Positions 1 to 12,014 of a stretch of DNA of 64,000 bases are shown piece by piece. Made by a program: the position numbers and the translations under genes. Every line of letters starts with the position of its first letter. Position 1 is the stretch's first letter. The stretch is from Pachypanchax playfairii. Its lineage: Eukaryota; Chordata; Actinopteri; Cyprinodontiformes; Aplocheilidae. The stretch is taken from positions 2,119,850-2,183,849 of the forward strand of contig SSNP01000041.1 of the NCBI GenBank assembly GCA_006937955.1. The letters run 5' to 3'. The notes under the pieces are model-generated. The model did not search any database, was not told the origin of the DNA, and saw only the letters and a program-made list of their open reading frames with translations.

Positions 1-115
1 CGTCTCCTACCTGTTCTCACACAGCAGAGAGCGGACTGCGCAGGCGCACTGGGGTCGGCAGGAACTGGCGATCTCTTAAAGAGACAGTAACTCTTTTCTC
101 TCCAGATACTGCAGA
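1..115. promoter_or_regulatory. NRF1-motif promoter block, copy 1
   Basis: This block is repeated at about 28330-28440 and 56515-56625, where it lies upstream of minus-strand family-2 zinc-finger genes. It contains an NRF1-like palindrome, TGCGCAGGCGCA, at 37-48 and ends in a shared AAAGAGACAGTAACTCTTTT box. By analogy it would be the distal promoter of a minus-strand family-2 ZNF gene lying left of the window. The function is inferred from motif and position only. Confidence 0.5.
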
Positions 116-1017
116 ATAATCAAATGATCAGATCTGGATGGGGAAGTGTTGTCATTGATGTTTTCAGCATTTTAAATAATTTTACTCCATAAGATTTTTA
201 AATGTATATTTAGCAGAGATAAGGAATAATTAACAACATGAGTGAAAAATAAAATTCCTTCTTTGAGGTTACTAGACAGTTATTTTCAAAGCCAAGATTA
301 TTGCAATATAATCAGATTTCCCATCAAAATATTCAAGGGACAAGAGAGGAAATGACACAAAGAGATGAGAGAGGGAGAACACACAAGGAATGACTGGACT
401 GATAGTGTTAAGTGTTGCACAAATTCATAAACACAAGTTTAAATGTTTTATTACATAGTCTGTATACTGTGGACACCTACAGTGTGCATCTTACATCTGT
501 AACATGCATAGTCTTAGTTTTTCATTAATAATTTGCACTGAGCATTTATATCAACTACCTCTACAGTAGACTACAACAGTGGCCACACTTTCACAGATTA
601 TGACTGACTTATTGACATGAATAAAAGGAATTAGTTTCCCAGGCTGTCCGAGAGAACTTTGTAAGACATAGCACCACACCTTGGTTTGTTAACATCACTG
701 TGCACCTAAAACATATACTGCTGTGCCTATGCAACACTTCAGGGAAATTTTATCAGGATTAAGTACATGTGCCGATGCAGACCATCAATGAACAGGCCTC
801 TCTTAGATAAGTAAATAAAATAACTAATTACTTGACATGTTTTTTTCATAGTAAGTGACTTCCTGCCTTGAAAAAAGGAATATGGAGTCATTCAATAAAA
901 GTATACCAGATTTTTAAACAAATTTGTCCTTCAGTCCACAAACTGAGGACACCAGACGACTCAATAATCCTGCTTTTAATGTCAACGGTCAGAGTGTGAA
1001 TCTAACAGGATGACATT
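116..1017. other. AT-rich intergenic DNA
   Basis: No coding exon, RNA gene or clear repeat boundary is visible here. The sequence is AT-rich, and no frame shows codon-like structure. Confidence 0.5.
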
Positions 1018-1247
1018 CTTTCAGGCATCTCCAACCCTGGTACTCGAGAGCTACTGTCCAGAAGGTTTTAGATGTGTCCCTGCTCCAACACAGCTGAATC
1101 AATTAACTGAATTACCTCTTCAGCATGCCATCAAGTTTAGCAAAGGCCTGCTAATGAGTCATTCATTTGATTCAGCTGTGTTGGAGCAGGGATGCACCTA
1201 AAACATTCTGGACAGTAACTCTCAAGGACCAGGGTTGGAGATGTCAC
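1018..1247. mobile_element. Palindromic hAT-like MITE, degenerate
   Basis: The two ends are inverted copies. The left end reads CATCTCCAACCCTGGTACTC, and the right end reads back as ACATCTCCAACCCTGGTCCT. Inner inverted segments (ACTGTCCAG, CTGCTCCAACACAGCTGAA) make it a near-palindrome of about 230 bp. It resembles the better preserved element at 54836-55048. No target-site duplication could be fixed. Confidence 0.6.
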
Positions 1248-2322
1248 AATTTACCACTTGAAACGGTGTCTCCTCTTTTGTCATGACCAGCCGAGCCAGG
1301 TTATGACAGTGGTTACTCAATACACTGGACAAAAAATTTTTTCAAACCTAAGGCTCATGAAGGGGGAGTCATCATTCCCGGATTCGACTGGATACTGGAT
1401 GCAGTTCTGGATCTCACTGGAAGGATGGGCGCCATATTGGAGAAGTTGCAGATTCGGCTTGGCGCAGAGATCCCCTGAGGATCATGCTGAGCAGACACTG
1501 AGAATTTCTTTTTACTTCTACCTATACTCATGTGTCACTTTTATTCTTATTCGTGATTCTTATCTCAAACTTGGAGCTGAAAAATGGCTGCCTCGGCGAG
1601 AGAAGTGTTTATGTTCTCTTCCAAATACCCAATACAGCTGATTCTAATTCTCAAAAGATGATCGGAGTGGGTCTTTAATCTTACATGGCACGTCTACAGC
1701 ATTCCCAGTAATCCCTGCAGTGACAGTGTTATACTGCAGCCAGCCATATTTGCATAGAATAATGTCACAGATAATCTAATTTCATCACAACCTTCTAGGA
1801 TCAGACAACTCTTAAAGAACAGCAGGTTCTGAACATTTTCACCCATATTTTTAAATTTATTGTTGTTGAAATGTTTTTTTAATATCGTGCAAAACTCAAA
1901 ACAAAAACAATCACATTATATGATTTTTAAAATACTTTTTAGTTACTGTATTCACATAGAAAAAGGATAATTCAAATCAAAATTGCAAAGAAGTCATGGA
2001 AATATTTCATATTATGTCCAGAACATGACAAAATTAATTCACAAAACTCTGAACAAAACTAAAGTTAAACATTTACAAGTTATCAGATCCTTTTTGTGGG
2101 GATAAAGAAATAAGTAAAGTAAATCTGAGTAACAAGAAATGTCTAATTAAAGTATTATAATTTAACTGACAGCAGTTTCAATCTTTAGACTAAACTTTCC
2201 CTTTTAAACTTTTCCCTTTTACAGTTTATTGATGGTGAACTACAGACTCTAACAGCTAAATGGAGACTTTAAACAAACACCAACATCTGAAAAGGTAAAA
2301 GGATTAACAGAATTACATCTTC
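1248..2322. other. 3' flank of the zinc-finger gene at 2323-4693
   Basis: No gene is seen. From about 1765 to 2300 the sequence matches, on the same strand, the DNA downstream of the ZNF genes at 20237 (19490-19960) and 62773 (61920-62050). It also matches the flank after 12014 in inverted orientation. The shared part includes the CACAACCTTCTAGGATCAGA stretch, so the duplication unit of this family extends well beyond the coding exon. Confidence 0.6.
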
Positions 2323-4693
2323 TCACCTGTGAGTTTTTATGTGATGGAGTAAATTACTTCTTTGACTGAAACTTTTTCCACAGGTCTGACATAAGAAAGG
2401 CTTCTCACCTGTGTGAGTTCTCATGTGAGAGAGTAAACTAACTCTTTGACTGAAACCTTTTTCACAGATCTGACATGAGAAAGGCTTCTCACCTGTGTGA
2501 GTTCTTATGTGAATGAGTAAATTACATCTATGACTGAAACTTTTTCCACAGGTCTGACATGTGAAAGGTTTCTCACCTGTGTGAGTTGTCATGTGATTTT
2601 TTAAAACATTTTTATAAGTGAAGCTTTTTTCACAGAACTGACATGAGAAAGGCTTCTCACCTGTGTGTATTCTCATGTGATAGAGTAATTGACATCGCTG
2701 CCTAAAACTTTTTCTACAAATCACACATGAGAAAGGCTTCTCACCTGTGTGAGTTCTCTTGTGATCGAGTAAATGACTTTTTTGACGAAAACTTTTTCCA
2801 CAGGTCTGACATGAGAAACTCTTTAGTTTTGGATGGTCTACACTGTCTCTGTGATCTCTGGTTTTTGGACATCTCTGATTTCCTATCAGCTGTTCTTCTC
2901 CACTTGGTTCTGAGTCTTCATTCCTGCTTCCTTCCTGATTCTGGTTCTCAGCGTCAGGACAGTTCTGAGAGAGGAGCTGGTCCTTGTTCATATCTGGTTC
3001 ATTGTGGTCTCTTTCCTCTTCAGCAGGAGTCACCATGAAAACATCCGTCTCCAGTTTCAGTACAAGCTGCTCTTCACTGTGACTGATACCAAGATCCTCC
3101 TGTTCCATTAAAATCTGTGGAGCTTCTGGTTCTTCTAATTCCTCCTGTGAAGACTGAAGTTCCTGTTGTTCCTCTTTCATTTGTAGACCTTCTGGTTCTT
3201 TTTGTGGGTGTTCTGGTTCCTCCTGGTCCAAACTAGAGCTCCTCTGATGATTACAGTCCTGCTGCTCTTTCAAAACCACTTCCTTCATGACATAATGCTG
3301 TGGAAGTTCTGGACAGACACACAGATAAAAGAAAAAGCTTATTATTGTGACTATAATGAAGAACACTTCACTTTAATCATCTGATGTATCTAAAGATGTT
3401 TTGGAAAGAACTGAAGCCTCAGATTACCAAGTAACTACTCAGAGTTCCACGTTAAAATTGTAATAATAAAAGCAAGCGCCCGAGTTCTCCCGAATTCGAA
3501 CGCCCTGTATCTGTTTCGTCACAACTCCTTTGTTCGTTAGTATTCAGCAGCTCCCGCAGTTGAAACCACACCTAGCATGCTGCTGGCTAAAGGCTGTAGC
3601 ATAAGACGTAGCAAACAGGAAGAGAGTACGTGTGATGATGTCATGCACAGCAGGGCAGGAAACAGTATACCTTGCTCTCATAGGCTAGTTTGTTAGCCAA
3701 TCTGAGTCCATCAAATTCGAATAATGAATATGAACGAGCTGCTGCTCGAGGCCTGACGGAAGGAGCCGAAACCACCCAAATTTTAATGCAGACAGATTGA
3801 AAGGTCTGTTAATCAGTGTTTCCTGACGTTTTTTTTTAGATATAAAATGTTTCATATTACTGGTTAATACTTAAGAATTAACCACAAAGTCCTGAAATTT
3901 GTATGAAATGGCCTCTTTAAAGCTCACGATGTTTCTTAAGATACAGCTCTTGCTCAGGTCTTTGGGTTCTGTTGGATGAATGATAGTTTTCTTCAACTGA
4001 ATATTGCAAAAAACTGAAGTCCTTGTTTTTGCTTTTTTTGCAGTATCGAGACCAAAATAACCCTTAATGTAATGTTAATATATCATAATCACGCAAGTAC
4101 ACCCTTTAAAATGCAACAACTAAACCTTTACTTAACATTGGAATGTCCAGAACTAGAACTTTTAAACAAATAAACACTTATTTTTAAATCGTCCACAACA
4201 AAAAATTCGAATTAATTCATTCAATCGATTTATTGCTCAGGCATAGGTTCGATGCAGTTAACGCGGGGCAAAACACGCTCGGCTTTCAAGTTTTATTGAT
4301 TGAATAAACATGCAACCTGTCAATACACTGCAGTAAAAACTGTAATGAACCACCAAATGGATAAATAATTATGTATGAATAATTAATAACATGTCCCCAG
4401 CAGTCTTCAAACCACACTCACGTCTATTGTCATTGTATTTAAGAACAAACTGACGCCCTTGGTTCCGACCATTTTCTGTTTGACCGTCAGTAAAAGCCCG
4501 TGTGCAGCTGCTGTTCCTCACCTATTCTGTGTAAGTTTATTTGTGGTTTCCAGCAGATTCCCTGCAGTCTGCGCTGACGATCCACCTCTTGTTCATAAAG
4601 AATTATGGTTTTTTCAAACTGTGTGAAGATTTCTTCAGCAGCAGCAGTTAGTCGCGCATTGATAAAGTCTCTCAGAGACTGAACGGAAGACAT
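2323..4693 (-). CDS. C2H2 zinc-finger protein, family 1 (6 fingers)
   Basis: Two coding exons: 4693-4522 (172 bp, MSSVQSLRDF to LHRI, donor GTGAGG) and 3308-2323 (acceptor TGTCCAG). The intron is in phase 1 and the junction codon makes the E of ELPQHY. The predicted protein is about 385 residues. It has a basic/helical N-terminal domain, a Glu/Gln-rich segment with repeated QEEPE and KEEQ motifs, then six C2H2 fingers joined by HTGEKPF linkers. It is probably a nuclear DNA-binding regulator; many vertebrate genes of this kind silence mobile elements, but no target is known here. The start is chosen because the same ATG is conserved in five other copies. The last finger ends HIKTHR then stop: loss of a CA pair in the final linker brings the stop forward slightly without removing a finger. 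The intron (3309-4521) contains a repeat at 3785-3925 shared with 32495-32618. Confidence 0.88.
3785..3925 (-). repeat. Dispersed repeat inside ZNF intron
   Basis: The reverse complement of this stretch matches 32495-32618. Shared words include GGTCTGTTAATCAGTG and TTAAGTATTAACC. It lies in the intron of a ZNF gene here and just upstream of the C2HC-family copy there. It may be the end of an unidentified mobile element. Confidence 0.5.
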
Positions 4694-4857
4694 TGTCAAT
4701 GCACACACTGGAATATTCAACTCAAACACCGAAACCGTGTCTAAACGAGGTCAAACACCAGGATAGCTAACGGTGCTAGTGATACACGCACACACAAAAG
4801 AAGTAGTCGCTCTTCTTCTTTGTTTGAAGGCAGAATGGACGCTCCTATCGCGTGTTG

Positions 4858-4871
4858 CTGCCACCTGCTGG
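4858..4871 (-). promoter_or_regulatory. CTCF-like motif upstream of ZNF exon 1
   Basis: Read on the minus strand this is CCAGCAGGTGGCAG, a full match to the CTCF core consensus CCASYAGRKGGCRS. It lies about 165 bp upstream of the ATG at 4693. The same 14-mer stands in the same place before the other family-1 first exons. Confidence 0.6.
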
Positions 4872-5637
4872 TTTTTATGATCCAACTAAACCTTTACATA
4901 TTTTAGCCACACGTGACCATCAGATACTGTATATTTACCTCACATATTTATATTTTCTTAAATCAATTCATTAGATGTAAACAATGCACATTGCTCAAAA
5001 ATACAGGGAATACTTAAAGTGCAACTCACCCCTAAATCACTTTTCTTGTTGATTAACTTGTCTTATAGTCCTGCCTATATTTCTGAGTATGACACTCTCT
5101 TCTCTGATGACAGTTCCACAGTTGCTTTACTGAAGACGGCCAAAAGCTGAAGGCACTCTTTGATTGTGTCTTGAACAACACTGCTGAAAGGAGTGAAGGA
5201 TGTGTTCAGAGAGACCAAGGTTGCTGCTATGGCCTCACACTGCTCAGGCAGATACTGGAACATTGCTGCCAATAAATACTTAGCAAAAGAGGTTAGTTGC
5301 TTAAATAAAATAAAAAAATATGCTCGACTAAAAATAACAGTAGTAAAAACTGAAATAGAAAAACACAAGTTTTGTGCTCTTAATTCATTATTTGTATAGT
5401 GTTTTTTTTATCCTGATGTGACACTTTTTTGAAACAGTGGAGTACGTCTTGGTTAAATGTCAGAAATACACTCATCATAACAGAAGAAGACAGTTTAAAG
5501 ATATAAAATCGACTGGAAAGTCAAAATGAAGAGAATAAGTTTACACCTCATGAATTTATACAAGTAAATTTAAATACATTAGGTAAATCTGAAGATCACG
5601 CTTGGCTAAAACATCTAAATGGGTTGAGTCATTAAGA

Positions 5638-5651
5638 CCAGCAGGTGGCAG
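5638..5651 (+). promoter_or_regulatory. CTCF-like motif upstream of ZNF exon 1
   Basis: CCAGCAGGTGGCAG, a full match to the CTCF core, lies about 146 bp upstream of the ATG at 5797. It is oriented toward the gene, as in the other copies. Confidence 0.6.
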
Positions 5652-5796
5652 CAACACACTATGAAGCCTCCTGTCTGGCTCAAAACGAAGAAGAAGTCGC
5701 TTGTGTGTCGCTAGCAGAGTTAGCACTCCTTCAGTTTGTCTGAGTTTAGAAACGGTTTCGGTGTTTGAGGTGAATATTTGGGTGTGTGCAGTAACA

Positions 5797-7901
5797 ATGT
5801 CTTCAGTACAGTCTCTGAGAGAGTTTATTAGTGCGCGATTAAGTGTTGCTGCTGAAGAAATCTTCACCCAATTTGAAAAAATCCTACTTCATTATGAACA
5901 AGTGCTGGATCGTCAGCGCAGACTGCTGGACATCCGCTGGAAACCACAAATAAACTTACACAGAATAGGTACATTAAAATAAGATCTGATATAAACTTTA
6001 ACTTTGTGTTTTTCTTGGTCAAATACCAAACTTACATAATACTCTGCCTGGAATTTGAACCACTAACCTTGTACTATAAATTTTGAGTTAAACACCGGTG
6101 ACTTGTGTGATTTTAGAATTTCTTGTTTTTATGAACTTCAGTTAATCAGTGAAAACTGAGTTTGTATGAAAACTTGAATCAATTTGTGAACTTTTATCTG
6201 CAGTCTCAGATTTCCAACCATCAGAAACCTCTGTGAAAAGAAAATAAACGTGATGGTTTTCATGTTGATTTCAGTTCACTGTTCGACACATCAGTCTCTT
6301 CAATCAGCTTCAGACACGTGATGCTTCTAGGAGTTAAATATTCACTTAAAAGCAGTTTTTAAAAACAGTTGAATGTAGTGAACTGTACTGTATGTGAAAA
6401 TCCTAACATTTTTTCAAAAAACAGCTGGACTTTTTGTTTTATTTCTTAAAGACCTTCATCCAAAAAGCTTCTTCGGTTCTGATGGTGGGTTGGGAGTTCC
6501 AGGTTTATATGTTACTATTGGGACACAAATTCAGCATCACCTGATTCCCTCTGAGTTCTACAAGCACATGTTTGGTTCAGACCTTCAGTTTGCAGTCCAC
6601 TGTCCCCTACACAGACCTGAAAAGACCAATATTCTAAGGCAACTTTTTTAGAAATTGAAAGTTACTACATAACTATAAACCTTTAAAAATAACCATCTAC
6701 TGATGAGTCAGTCGTCATCATGAGGCAGAAAATCTCTAAATATTCTCGAGGCCCCCGGTAGGAAATTTAGCCTTTGGCTGGAAGACCTGTACAGGACAAC
6801 AGCTGCTTTGTTTAACACGAAACTTTGTTTTATGTTCCATCCCAGATTTAGATAAAAAGTGACATAAATAAATGTAGTTGAAACTGTCCAGTACTGAATC
6901 AGGTCAGTCAGAATGATCTACCTGTTTGTGTTTCTGATAGTAGAACTCTGTGTAGTTACTTGGTAATCTGAGGGTTTGGTTCTTTCCAAAACACCTTTAG
7001 ATGCATCTAATGGTCAGTGAATTCTTCTTTATTACAGTCACATTAATAAGCTTTTTCTTTTCTCTGTGTCTGTCCAGAACTCCCACAGCATTGTGTCACT
7101 AAGGTCGACGAGGTTTTGAAAGAGCAGCAGGACTGTAATCATCAGAGGAGCTCTAGTTTGGACCAGGAGGAACCAGGACACCCACAAGAAGAACTAGAAG
7201 GTCTAAAGATTAAAGAGGAACAACAGGTACCTCAAGCTTCACAGGATGAATTAGAAGAACCAGAAGCCCCACAGATTTTAACGGAACAGGAGGATCTTGG
7301 TATCAGTCACTGTGAAAATCAGCTTGAACTGAAGCTGGAGACCGATACTTTCATGGTGACTCCTGCTGATGAGGAAAGAGACCACAATGAACCAGATATG
7401 AACAAGGACCAGTTCTTCTCTCAGAACTGTCCTGACGCTGAGAACCAGAATCAGGAAGGAAACCTGAATGAAGACTCAGAATCAATGGGGGAAGAACAGC
7501 TGGTAGAAAATCAGAAATGTCTCAAAACCAGAGATCACAGAGGTAGTGTAGACCATCCAAAACTAAAGAGTTTCTCATGTCAGACCTGTGGAAAAAGTTT
7601 TAGCCAGAGAGGTCATTTACTCAATCACATGAGAACTCACACAGGTGAGAAGCCTTTCTCGTGTCAGACCTGTAAAAAATGTTTTAGTCAACGAGGTAAC
7701 TTAGTCCATCACATGAGAATCCACACAGGTGAGAAGCCTTTCTCATGTCAGACCTGTGGAAAAAGTTTTAGTCAAAGAGGTCATTTACTCGATCACTTGA
7801 GAACCCACACAGGTGAGAAACCTTTCTCATGTCAGACCTGTGGAAAATGCTTCAGTCAAAGAAGTAGTTTAGTCTATCACATGAAGAATTCACATCAATG
7901 A
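5797..7901 (+). CDS. C2H2 zinc-finger protein, family 1 (4 fingers)
   Basis: Exons are 5797-5968 (172 bp, MSSVQSLREF to LHRI; donor GTACAT is weaker than the GTAAAT or GTGAGG of the paralogues) and 7078-7901 (acceptor TGTCCAG). The intron is in phase 1. The predicted protein is about 331 residues: the conserved N-terminal domain, an acidic Gln/Glu-rich region including a FMVTPADEERDHNEPD motif shared by the family, and four C2H2 fingers. The last finger has four residues between its histidines (HMKNSH) and ends the protein two codons later. No frameshift or internal stop is seen, so this looks like an intact gene, smaller than its neighbours. It is likely a nuclear DNA-binding protein. The exon-2 start is fixed by homology, not by an ATG. 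Confidence 0.88.
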
Positions 7902-9257
7902 GAAGACGTAATTCTGTTAATCCTGTAACATCCTCTGATTTCGGTGGTTGTTTAAAGTATCAGTTCAGCTGATGGAGTCTGTAGTTCATTAAACTGTTGT
8001 TCTAAAACTCTGTTCTCACTGTCTCTCTCTCACACACAGACATTCTTGGTAAATATGTTGAATGTTGATCATGTTTGAAATAACTAAAAAAAGGGGGAGG
8101 GATTTCTAACTTGATCAAATATTTGACTGCTTCTACTTTGTTATTTCTCCTCTTGACAAAATTGTTAAATGTTTTTGATTTTATTTCTGCATGTTCAGAT
8201 TTCTGTGATTTTCTCTCAGAACCATCAGAAAATTTCAAACACACACACAGCTTCATAATAAAAGGCATCAGAGATTCTGCTCCTTCCTTTTGTAACATCT
8301 TCACTCCGATTACATAACTGATGGAAACATTTATTACATTTATAGAACTGTTTGACTTCTAAACACTTTTAGTTGAAACAAGCTGAGAAGTTAAAAAGCC
8401 TCTTTGGCTGACGGCCTTGCTGCTCCTAGACATCATGAACCTGTGAGCAGGTGTTTCTTTTTATAAAGGAAATAACCAGGGTTTCAGGTTGGTACCAGCC
8501 ACTCAGCTCCAACAGCCTGCAGGCCTTCAGACACCCTTTGCCGTTACACTCAAAGGGTGTCAGCTGACCAATGAGGGGTCACACGTACACGCTACATTGC
8601 TCATGCTTTAACGGGCAATCAGGCATTTGAAGGTCTGCAGGATTCTTTCACAAACAGTTCCAATCAATTTGGTTCCCAAAATTGACAAAATAATCAAAAT
8701 CTGTGCAGGTTTAGAGAATTTAAAAGCTGAGCTTATTTCAAGTGAACACTGAAAGTTTATTAATTGTTGTACCTACATGCATAGATTTAGTTGTGTACAC
8801 AGATATTTTCTCAAATGTAAACAATGCATATTTCCCACCCTGAAGATTGTCCTGTAACAACTGAAGTAAACACTTTTTTTAATAACTCATAACTTAAACA
8901 TAAAACTGCTTTATCTTTTCAGAACTGCATTTCTACTATTTCAACTACTTACCTGATAATACAAAAATGATTAGTACTTTTTATATGGCTGTAGCATTTT
9001 AATATTTTTGGATTTTGTGTATGCTCTAATAATATGTAAGGATGGGATTTTTTAGGATTACAGTATAGTTTTTTTGGAACACACCAAAAGTATAACAGTT
9101 TTAAACATATTTTTCTTTGGAACAATGAACAACTGAAAATATGTTTTTCTTTCCTTCTTTATGTTCTTTTGTACAGTGCTCTTTTGTTGTCTGTAACACA
9201 CATTACACCTAAGTGCTTACTGTATTTTTAAGAGATTCAGATATTTGGGTCAGAGCA
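7902..9257. other. 3' flank and intergenic DNA
   Basis: The first 150 bp are the 3' flank of the ZNF gene. At 8400-8660 there is GC-richer repeat-like sequence with an internal inverted word (ACCCTTTG / CAAAGGGT). The rest is AT-rich and shows no gene. Confidence 0.45.
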
Positions 9258-9830
9258 AAACCATTATGCAACAATGCAATCCACTAATATTGGAAGCATG
9301 TGAAAAGTAGAAATTCTGGAGATGTTTAATGTGTGTGTAAGAATTTTGTCAAAAGGGATGTTCAACTCCAAGTGCTCAGATTGTGTCCAGATGACAAGGT
9401 TACAGGTTTGCAGCTCCAGGCACATCATTATAAGCTGAACCTGGAGGAGGAATACATATAAATATGTCTGTTTTTTATGATGACTATTTTCACATTAGTT
9501 CAAAAAAGATAAACAACATAGTTTACCCACCTGGAGGAAGTTTCCCATCTTCTAAGCATCTGACGTCACCAGTTGGCTGACTTAAACTCATCAAGTGATG
9601 TACTGCCCTTTAGTGGACACTTGATCTCTAGGAGCTGTGATGAGTCCAAAATGCCATCTGGGCTTGCCCCAAACCAGGGATGATCAGGACACACCAACAG
9701 GCATCTCCGCTCCACTGTGTGCCCTTTAGTCTCCATGAGCTGAATGGCTTTATCCTCACTTTGCTTACCATATTTATTAGTGGTATTGCCAGTGACGGTG
9801 GGGTGTAAGTGTTCACTCTGGGGAGTTCAC
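9258..9830 (-). pseudogene. YqaJ-type (lambda-exonuclease-like) nuclease relic
   Basis: On the minus strand, 9815-9583 reads NKYGKQSEDKAIQ, then ERRCLLVCPDHPWFGASPDG, then LLEIKCP. The SPDG and EIKCP motifs supply the D and E-x-K of the PD-(D/E)xK nuclease fold of the YqaJ family. A frame break follows, then a donor (CTCCAG|GTGGGT, about 9530). A second exon, from 9440 (acceptor CCTCCAG) to about 9260, reads VQLIMMCLELQT and later HLQNFYFSHMLPILVD, the C-terminal part of the same fold. In animals such genes are multi-copy and usually mobile-element borne. This copy is truncated upstream and frame-broken, with no start, so it is a relic. Confidence 0.7.
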
Positions 9831-10235
9831 TCTGTCCCTCTGCTCAACTTCCCCAGTTGAGCTGGGCTTAGTTGACTCTACTTTTTGTAAAAGGTGAGAC
9901 ACTTCCCGCAAGTCAGCATTGTGCTGTACTCTGTATGAGGCAACTGTAGGTCACACTGGCTCTGAGAAGACTCACTATCCAAAACTAATCTGCACTGCTG
10001 AAGGTGGGCATTTGTCTGCAGCTGATAGAGTGGGGCCATCACAGAAGAACTAATACAGTTTTTTACTAATGACTAATACAGTCTTAGTGATTCTTGAAAA
10101 GTTTGGATACACCCTCAGCTGATGACACACTCCTGGGATCTGTTGTTAATGCTGATTAGCCTTCATGAAGCAGTTCTTTTTCACTAAAAAAAATTGGACA
10201 CCCCTGATCTTCGATAAATACTTGGATCATAAAGA
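9831..10235. other. Intergenic, possibly more of the YqaJ relic
   Basis: The minus strand contains short open segments upstream of the nuclease motifs (for example DLQLPHTEYST), but stops interrupt them. Nothing firm is visible. Confidence 0.35.
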
Positions 10236-10249
10236 CCAGCAGGTGGCAG
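10236..10249 (+). promoter_or_regulatory. CTCF-like motif upstream of broken ZNF exon 1
   Basis: CCAGCAGGTGGCAG lies about 168 bp before the ATG at 10417. The motif is perfect although the gene it serves is a pseudogene. Confidence 0.55.
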
Positions 10250-10416
10250 CAACACACCATAAAGCATCCGGTCTGCTTCAAAACAAAGAAGAAGAAGAAG
10301 TCGCTTCTCGTGTGTTACCATGGTGTGTCGTTAGCAGCGTTAGCTCTCCTCGTGTTTGTACTCGTTTAGAGACGGTTTCGGTGTTTCAGTTGAATATTTG
10401 AGTGTGTGCAGTAACA

Positions 10417-12014
10417 ATGACTTCCGTTCAGTCTCAGAGAGTTTATCAATGAGCGACTAAATGCTGCTGCTGAAGAAATATTCACACAGTTTGAAAAAAC
10501 CATCATTCTTTATGAACAAGAGGTGGATCGTCAGCGCAGACTGTTGGAAATCCGCTGGAAACCACAAATAAACTTACACAGAATAGGTAAATTAAAAAAA
10601 ATCTGATATCAAATGTACCTTTGTGTTGTTTATGTTCAAATGCCAAACTTACATAATACTCTGCCTGGAATTTGAACCATTAACCTTCTACTCTAATAAA
10701 TAGTTAAATACTGGTAAATCAGGTGTGATTTTAGGATTTCTTGTTTTCATGAACTCCAGTTAATTAGTTTAAACTGTGTTTGTGCAAAAACTTGAATCTC
10801 TTTGTGAACTTTTTCTCTCAGTCTCAGATTTTTACCAACAATCAGAATCTTCTGTGAAAATAAGTGATTGTGTTGATTTCAGTTCACTGGATGACATCAG
10901 AGTCTCTTCTATCAGCTTGAGACATGTGATTTTTCTAAGAGTTAAATATATGAAACATTGTTTTATGTTCCATCCTAGATTTAGATAAAAAAATGTCATA
11001 AATAATTGTCATTGAAACTCTGTCCAATACTGAGGTGGGACAGTCATAACCATCTACCTGTTTGTATTTCTGATAGTAGAACTATGTGTACTTACTTTAT
11101 AAATGACCTTTCGCTGGCCCCGCCCCCAAAACGACCATTGACCAATCACACAACCAGGTCCGACACACATTAATACCGAACAAGATGGTAAAGCGGTACT
11201 CCTACATTTACTAACCACTAAGTAGATGTCAGGGGGAGCTCTGTGATGAGAAGTGTCCTGGCAGGTGGCGCGGTCCATCCGCGGTTGAGCATGAGCTGGC
11301 TCAGGAGTGCCTGGTGGGGGTGAGCTTTAGGGGTGCTGGCAGGCTGCGAGGGAGTCTAGCTGCGAGCAGACGCCACTCAGCAGGGCTGATCTGGAGAGAG
11401 AAAGGAGATCAAAATAGGTTCGATTTGGAGGATGTCGCAAAGGTTTTGCTCCAGAAAAGGTCACTGACACGCACGGAAATACTTCTTCTAATCATGATAA
11501 TCTGTCATGCTGGTTATTTTTAAAGGACATAGCAATTGACATAGGTCAATTGGAGGATTCAGTTCTTTCCAAAATATCTTTAGATGCATCAGATGATTAA
11601 AGTGAAATGTTCTTTATTATAGTCACAATAATAAGTTTTTTCTTTTATTTGTGTGTCTGTCCAGAACTTCCACAGCATTATTTCGTGAAGGAAGTGGTTT
11701 TGACAGACCAGGAGGACTGTAATCATCAGAGGAGCTCTAGTTTGGACCAGGAGGAACCAGAACACCCACAAGAAGAACTAGGAGGTCAACAAATGAAAGA
11801 GGAACAACAGGAACTTCAATCTTCACAAGAAGAATTAGAAGAACCAGAAGCTCCAAAGATTTTAATACAAGATGCTCGTAGTATCAGTCACTGTGAAGAG
11901 AAGCTTGTACTGAAACTGGAGACGGATGCTTTCATGGTGACTCCTGCTGATGAGGAAAGATACCACAATGAATCAGATACAAACAAAGACCCTTTTTTCT
12001 CTGATAAGATGTAA
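10417..12014 (+). pseudogene. Family-1 ZNF pseudogene without fingers
   Basis: The exon-1 copy at 10417-10586 is 170 bp instead of 172. Two bases are missing in the CAGTCTCTGAGAG region, so translation runs MTSVQSQRVYQ and stops. Exon 2 starts at 11665 (acceptor TGTCCAG), stays open through the acidic domain (115 residues) and ends at 12014. There an internal deletion has joined the end of the acidic domain (…SDKM, stop) directly to sequence that is 3' untranslated flank in the paralogues, so no finger is left. The intron holds a P-element-like insertion at 11104-11551. If transcribed from a downstream start, it could give only an acidic peptide. Confidence 0.85.
11104..11551 (+). mobile_element. 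Internally deleted P-element-like (THAP) copy
   Basis: The left end, TGACCTTTCGCTGGCCCCGC, and the right end, AGGTCAATT, match the termini of the longer copy at 52655-53738. The THAP exon is degenerate after ATGGTAAAGCGGT. The interior resembles 43690-43860. It sits in the intron of the ZNF pseudogene at 10417-12014. Confidence 0.6.

Larger units (their letters stand above)
4694..5796. promoter_or_regulatory. Divergent promoter region of two ZNF genes
   Basis: The first exons of the genes at 2323-4693 (-) and 5797-7901 (+) are head to head here, about 1.1 kb apart. Each side has the family 5' leader (…TTAGAGACGGTTTCGGTG-like, GAATATTTG…GTGTGTGCA before the ATG) and its own CTCF-like site. 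The middle (4900-5560) is AT-rich with no exon I can support. Confidence 0.6.

Noticed and set aside
1258..1641. A 127-codon plus-strand frame downstream of the first ZNF gene
   Set aside because: No motif, no neighbouring exons, no conservation with the flanks of paralogous genes beyond chance.
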